From contig JAHELQ010000149.1 in NCBI GenBank assembly GCA_024644125.1, positions 1 to 10,569 of the forward strand: a stretch of DNA of 10,569 nucleotides, given 5' to 3'. The notes under the pieces are model-generated. The model ran no database searches and had not been told where the DNA came from. It saw nothing but the letters and a program-made list of their open reading frames with translations. The stretch is from Candidatus Aminicenantota bacterium. Lineage in GTDB: Bacteria > Acidobacteriota > Aminicenantia > UBA2199. Within the stretch, counting starts at the first letter, position 1. Each line of letters opens with the position of its first letter. Made by a program: the position numbers and the translations under genes. Positions 9,001 through 10,569 of this stretch are shown here, piece after piece.

Positions 9001-10569
9001 GTACGCAGACAATGTAATCCTCAAATTGAAGCCCTTTCTCCACGAACGAATGAGAGTACTGGAGATCGGATGCGCATCCGGAATCACGATGTACCGGATC
9101 GCGCCGCAAGTGGCATTCTATTGTGGAACCGACCTTTCCTCGGGAATGATCCGCGTGAACCGGGAACGGGTGGAGCGGGAACAGTTGGATAACATCGATC
9201 TGTGTCATGTCCCGGCGCACCGGATCGAAACGATCCCTGAGAACCGATTTGACCTGATTGTGATCAATAGTGTGATTCAATCCTTCCACGGCCATCATTA
9301 TCTGCGGCAGGTTCTTCGCCAGGCGGTAAACCTTTTGGGTGAAAAAGGCTTTATATTTGTAGGCGATGTGATGGATCAGGCTCTGAAGCATACTCTCATC
9401 CGCGATCTTGAAGCCTTCAAAGGGGCCAATACGGGGGGAGGATTTACTACGAAAACCGATTGGTCCACTGAATTGTTTGTATCCCGCGATTTTTTCCGGG
9501 ACCTGGCGTGGGAGATCCCGGAGATTTGTTCGGCTGAATTTAGCGAGAAACTGCATACTGTGGAAAACGAGTTGACAAAATATCGCTATGATGTCATTTT
9601 GCGCGTCGATAAAAAAAGCGGAACCCTTCGCCGGCATTTTTCGCCCAAACAAAAGCAGCAACATGATTGGAGTCAGGTGGAACAGGTGACCCCCATTCAT
9701 TCCCGGGACGGAATATCGTCGTTGGATCTGGCCTATGTGATCTACACATCCGGCACCACTGGACGCCCCAAAGGGGTGATGGTGAATCATCGGAGTCTGG
9801 TGAATTACATATGGTGGGGCAGAGAGGTTTATCTCAACGGCCTTCGCCCGCTGTTTCCACTCTATACAACTTTGTCTTTCGATCTGACGGTAACCTCCGT
9901 GTATCTGCCTCTTCTTTCGGGAGGCGGTGTCAAGATATACAGCGCTCGCGACGGCGAAGACCGGTTCCCTCTGGAGCGCGTCCTCGCCGAGGGTGTCACC
10001 GATTTTGTCAAGGCGACGCCGTCCCATTTGAAGATGTTTTTGACCCTGGACACCTCTGTGTCTCCCCATCGTTGCCTGCGAGGTTTGATCGTGGGAGGCG
10101 AAGAATTGGAGAGCGCCCTCGCCGCCCATATCCAGGAGAGGTTTGGAGGTGCGATCGCCATTTATAACGAATATGGACCGACCGAAGCCACGGTAGGTTG
10201 CATGATCTACCGCTTCGATGCTTCGACCGACAAGGCAAAGGGCGTTCCTATCGGCGGTCCTGCGGCGAATACAAATATAGCGTTATTGGATTGTTACCGC
10301 GAGCCTGTCCCCGTAAACGCAGTGGGTGAAATTTATATCGGCGGCGAATGTCTGGCCCGGGGGTATTTGAACCGTCCGGAACTGACAGCGGAAAAGTTTT
10401 TGGAGGGAGATTTCCGGCTTTACCGCTCTGGCGACCTGGCATGCCGTCGGCCCGACGGTGTAATCGAATATTGGGGACGCCGCGACGACCAGGTGAAAAT
10501 TCGCGGCTACCGGATCGAAATCTCAGAAGTGGAGAACCGGCTTCTGGCAAGCGACACCGTTAAAGACGG
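1..10569 (+). CDS. Hybrid NRPS-PKS-NRPS megasynthase, internal fragment (both ends outside the window)
   Basis: One open frame crosses the whole window with codons starting at position 2; I checked the frame at many points along its length and found no stop or frameshift. Position 1 ends a preceding codon and 10568-10569 begin the next. The 3,522 visible residues read C(partial)-A-PCP-KS-AT-KR-ACP-C-A(MT inserted, partial). The protein is a cytoplasmic assembly-line enzyme that builds a peptide-polyketide on phosphopantetheine arms. Its partial module should extend an upstream peptidyl chain with an amino acid, the PKS module adds malonate and reduces the ketone to a hydroxyl, and the last module adds a probably methylated asparagine. 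All domains lie in one polypeptide, so no docking domains are expected at these joints. The upstream part of C1 and the downstream a9-a10, carrier and release domains are missing. The product is not identified and I do not recognise a named gene. Confidence 0.97.
2..721 (+). other. C1: condensation domain, C-terminal part
   Basis: Residues 1-240 are the second half of a condensation domain, which forms the peptide bond between the upstream chain and the A1 amino acid. Family signatures seen are the Q-x-x-F-W-x-x-Y-L-S-G segment at the window start, the latch-like D-V-V-F-G-T-T-V-S-G-R motif near 227-261, the following G-L-M-I-Q-T-P-P-L-R segment, and the F-Q-T-I-V-V-I-E-N-F segment near 463-490. 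The catalytic HHxxxDG motif lies upstream of the window, so activity and donor stereochemistry (LCL or DCL) cannot be judged. The usual Asn in the I-N-T-x-P-L-R stretch is Gln here. The presence of this domain shows that the module is an elongating one and that more of the gene lies upstream. Confidence 0.93.
818..2272 (+). other. A1: adenylation domain, code D-P-E-N-I-G-H-I-D-K (substrate uncertain, perhaps basic amino acid)
   Basis: This domain activates an amino acid as the aminoacyl-AMP and loads it on PCP1. Core motifs are all present: a3 Y-T-S-G-S-T-G-K-P-K-G at 1244-1276, a5 Y-G-P-T-E at 1655-1669, a7 Y-K-T-G-D-L near 1910-1930, a8 G-R-L-D-R-Q-V-K-I-R-G-F-R near 1964-2005, and a10 with its lysine at 2246. 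The a2-to-a3 distance is normal, about 61 residues. By alignment to GrsA I read the pocket as D235 (1382), P236 (1385), E239 (1394), N278 (1511), I299 (1580), G301 (1586), H322 (1652), I330 (1676), D331 (1679), K517 (2246). The acid at 239 and the I-D pair resemble parts of ornithine/lysine codes, but the full combination, especially Pro at 236, is not one I know. The domain call is firm; the substrate is an inference. Confidence 0.95.
2321..2530 (+). other. PCP1: peptidyl carrier (thiolation) domain
   Basis: About 70 residues follow A1 with the carrier pattern A-G-A-W-R-D-V-L-G and the attachment motif Y-F-E-A-G-G-N-S-L. The serine that takes the 4'-phosphopantetheine arm is codon 2414-2416 (residue 805). 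The usual helix-3 ending F-Q-Y-P-T-I-R-Q-L follows near 2486-2514. It holds the A1 amino acid, accepts the upstream chain from C1, and passes it to the KS about 20 residues downstream, so this is an NRPS-to-PKS hand-over inside one polypeptide. Confidence 0.95.
2591..3859 (+). other. KS: ketosynthase at an NRPS-to-PKS junction
   Basis: The beta-ketoacyl synthase takes the peptidyl chain from PCP1 onto its active cysteine and condenses it with malonyl-ACP. It starts at E-I-A-V-I-G-M-A-G-R-F-P and ends at G-G-T-N-V-H-V-I-L-E-E, about 423 residues, full length. The triad is intact: Cys 3101 in S-T-A-C-S-T-S-L, His 3509 in E-A-H-G-T-G-T, His 3623 in K-S-N-I-G-H-L. Two features suit a hybrid KS that accepts aminoacyl chains: the S-T-A-C-S-T-S-L active-site wording in place of D-T-A-C-S-S-S-L, and the stretch L-D-P-Q-V-R-V-F-H-E-C-A-W-E-A-L near 2836-2880. 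That link to hybrid KS groups rests on family memory, not on a tree. Confidence 0.97.
4154..5020 (+). other. AT: acyltransferase, malonyl-CoA type
   Basis: The domain loads the extender unit from CoA onto the ACP. It opens with F-P-G-Q-G near 4169-4185. The nucleophile serine is codon 4454 in G-H-S-I-G-E-Y-V-A-A. The specificity motif is H-A-F-H-S at 4742-4756, the malonyl form; methylmalonyl domains usually carry Y-A-S-H and G-H-S-Q-G. It ends at V-G-P-G-N-A-L near 4976-4996. It is preceded by a KS-AT linker (3860-4153) and followed by a post-AT linker ending in L-P-T-Y-P-F-Q-R-Q-R-F at 5189-5221, as in ordinary cis-AT PKS modules. An unbranched two-carbon extension is therefore expected. 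Confidence 0.95.
5303..6601 (+). other. KR: ketoreductase (structural plus catalytic subdomains)
   Basis: NADPH-dependent reduction of the beta-ketone to a beta-hydroxyl. The degenerate structural half runs from about 5303 to 5990, with the typical H-I-L-H-L segment near 5579-5593. The catalytic half has the Rossmann loop G-G-L-G-R-I-G at 6017-6037. The catalytic set is present: Lys 6392, the Ser-Ser pair 6461-6466, Tyr 6503 and Asn 6515 (Y-A-A-A-N). There is no dehydratase or enoylreductase between AT and ACP, so the hydroxyl should remain. The stereochemical marks are missing: the L-D-D of B-type enzymes is replaced by I-G-E in H-A-A-G-I-I-G-E-D, and the Trp of A-type enzymes is Leu (6476-6483 region), so the alcohol configuration cannot be called from these motifs. 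Confidence 0.94.
6872..7082 (+). other. ACP: acyl carrier domain of the PKS module
   Basis: About 70 residues with the carrier motif F-F-E-L-G-G-D-S-L-K-A; the serine for the phosphopantetheine arm is codon 6968-6970 (residue 2323). The helix-3 ending F-F-K-T-P-T-I-E-G-I follows near 7037-7065. The G-G-D-S wording is closer to NRPS carriers than to the D-S-L of classical PKS ACPs, which fits a carrier that hands its chain to a condensation domain. It holds malonate for the KS and then the beta-hydroxy product donated to C2, about 18 residues downstream. Confidence 0.95.
7136..8350 (+). other. C2: condensation domain, PKS-to-NRPS junction
   Basis: A full-length condensation domain of about 405 residues that should form the amide bond between the beta-hydroxy acyl chain on the ACP and the A2 amino acid. 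It starts with the C1 core motif Y-P-L-S-S-A-Q-K-R-L-F-F-L. The catalytic motif H-H-I-V-G-D-G is at 7490-7510, with the second His (7493) as the catalytic residue. The latch segment D-I-V-V-G-A-S-V-A-G-R and the following G-M-F-V-N-A-L-A-M-R stretch are near 7874-7960, and N-P-I-F-D-V near 8102-8120. The A-Q-K-R-L and Y-N-M-P wording is of the ordinary L-acceptor elongating kind; nothing suggests heterocyclisation, where D-x-x-x-x-D would replace H-H-x-x-x-D. No epimerase is seen in the window. Confidence 0.95.
8459..10569 (+). other. A2: interrupted adenylation domain, asparagine-type code, C-terminal end cut off
   Basis: The N-terminal part (8459 to about 8844) carries a1 (L-T-Y-R-H-L-Q) and a2 (L-A-A-G-A-A-Y-V-P-L-D, 8669-8701). 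The domain resumes near 9721 with a3 Y-T-S-G-T-T-G-R-P-K-G at 9743-9775, a4 at 9878, a5 Y-G-P-T-E at 10172-10186, then a6, a7 and a8 (G-R-R-D-D-Q-V-K-I-R-G-Y-R). The window ends before a9 and a10. About 344 residues separate a2 from a3, against about 61 in A1, so roughly 280-290 residues are inserted. Pocket residues by GrsA alignment: D235 (9881), L236 (9884), T239 (9893), K278 (10010), I299 (10088), G301 (10094), E322 (10169), V330 (10193), G331 (10196). This D-L-T-K-I-G-E-V-G differs from the classical Asn code D-L-T-K-L-G-E-V-G by Leu to Ile only. The aspartate code has His at the Glu position. Asparagine activation is therefore a good inference. Confidence 0.93.
8845..9720 (+). other. MT: S-adenosylmethionine methyltransferase embedded in A2 between a2 and a3
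   Basis: About 290 residues inside A2 form an NRPS-type methyltransferase. The entry motif G-G-W-T-S-S-Y-T-G-Q-P-F is at 8945-8980. The SAM-binding loop V-L-E-I-G-C-A-S-G is at 9056-9082, the acidic ribose-binding residue is likely Asp 9131 in G-T-D-L-S, and the family motif N-S-V-I-Q-S-F is at 9266-9286 with G-F-I-F-V-G-D-V downstream. The end is marked by K-Y-R-Y-D-V-I near 9577-9600. The fold and motifs match the N-methyltransferase domains of NRPSs, but those usually sit between a8 and a9. Insertion at a2-a3 is rarer; TioN of thiocoraline biosynthesis, as I recall it, is of this type and methylates a cysteine side-chain sulfur. Whether this domain methylates the backbone nitrogen of the A2 residue or a side-chain atom cannot be told from sequence. 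GC is lower here than around it. Confidence 0.92.

Noticed and set aside
8669..9775. Possibility that A2 is a broken pseudo-domain and the MT a separate gene inserted into it
   Set aside because: The frame is continuous through both borders, both A-domain halves keep their core motifs, and the MT keeps its SAM-binding motifs; an interrupted but working A domain explains this better.
8831..10129. 432-codon antisense open frame opposite A2 and its methyltransferase
   Set aside because: It lies wholly opposite strongly conserved A and MT motifs in the plus frame, its translation shows no recognisable domain, and long antisense frames are common opposite biased codon use. Treated as a shadow.

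Overview
The whole window lies inside one uninterrupted plus-strand reading frame. Codons begin at position 2 and run to 10567 (3,522 complete codons), with no start and no stop in the window, so both gene ends lie outside. The gene encodes a hybrid non-ribosomal peptide synthetase / type I polyketide synthase megasynthase. I see no intergenic DNA, promoter, terminator, RNA gene, repeat array or mobile element. Every other long open frame, including two large antisense ones, is a shadow of this gene.

Domain order, left to right: end of a condensation domain (C1, 2-721), adenylation domain A1 (about 818-2272), peptidyl carrier PCP1 (2321-2530), ketosynthase KS (2591-3859), malonyl-type acyltransferase AT (4154-5020), ketoreductase KR (5303-6601), carrier ACP (6872-7082), condensation domain C2 (7136-8350), then adenylation domain A2 (8459 to the window end). 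A2 is split between core motifs a2 and a3 by an inserted S-adenosylmethionine-dependent methyltransferase (about 8845-9720). The window stops just after A2 motif a8, so a9, a10 and the next carrier are not seen. All catalytic residues I could check in KS, AT, KR, C2 and both carriers are present, so the line looks functional.

Inferred chemistry: C1/A1/PCP1 add an amino acid. The A1 code reads D-P-E-N-I-G-H-I-D, an unusual code with some resemblance to ornithine/lysine codes. KS-AT-KR-ACP adds a malonate unit and reduces the beta-keto group to a hydroxyl, giving a statine-like beta-hydroxy-gamma-amino acid. C2 joins this to the A2 residue. The A2 code reads D-L-T-K-I-G-E-V-G, one conservative change from the classical asparagine code, and the embedded methyltransferase should methylate this residue.

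The organism is a bacterium of moderate to fairly high GC: lines counted by hand vary from about 37 to 73 percent, commonly near 55-60. The style of the KS and the A and MT motifs would fit Bacillota (Paenibacillus-like) or another secondary-metabolite-rich phylum, but the window alone does not settle taxonomy. The most notable feature is the asparagine-type A domain interrupted by a methyltransferase at the less common a2-a3 position.
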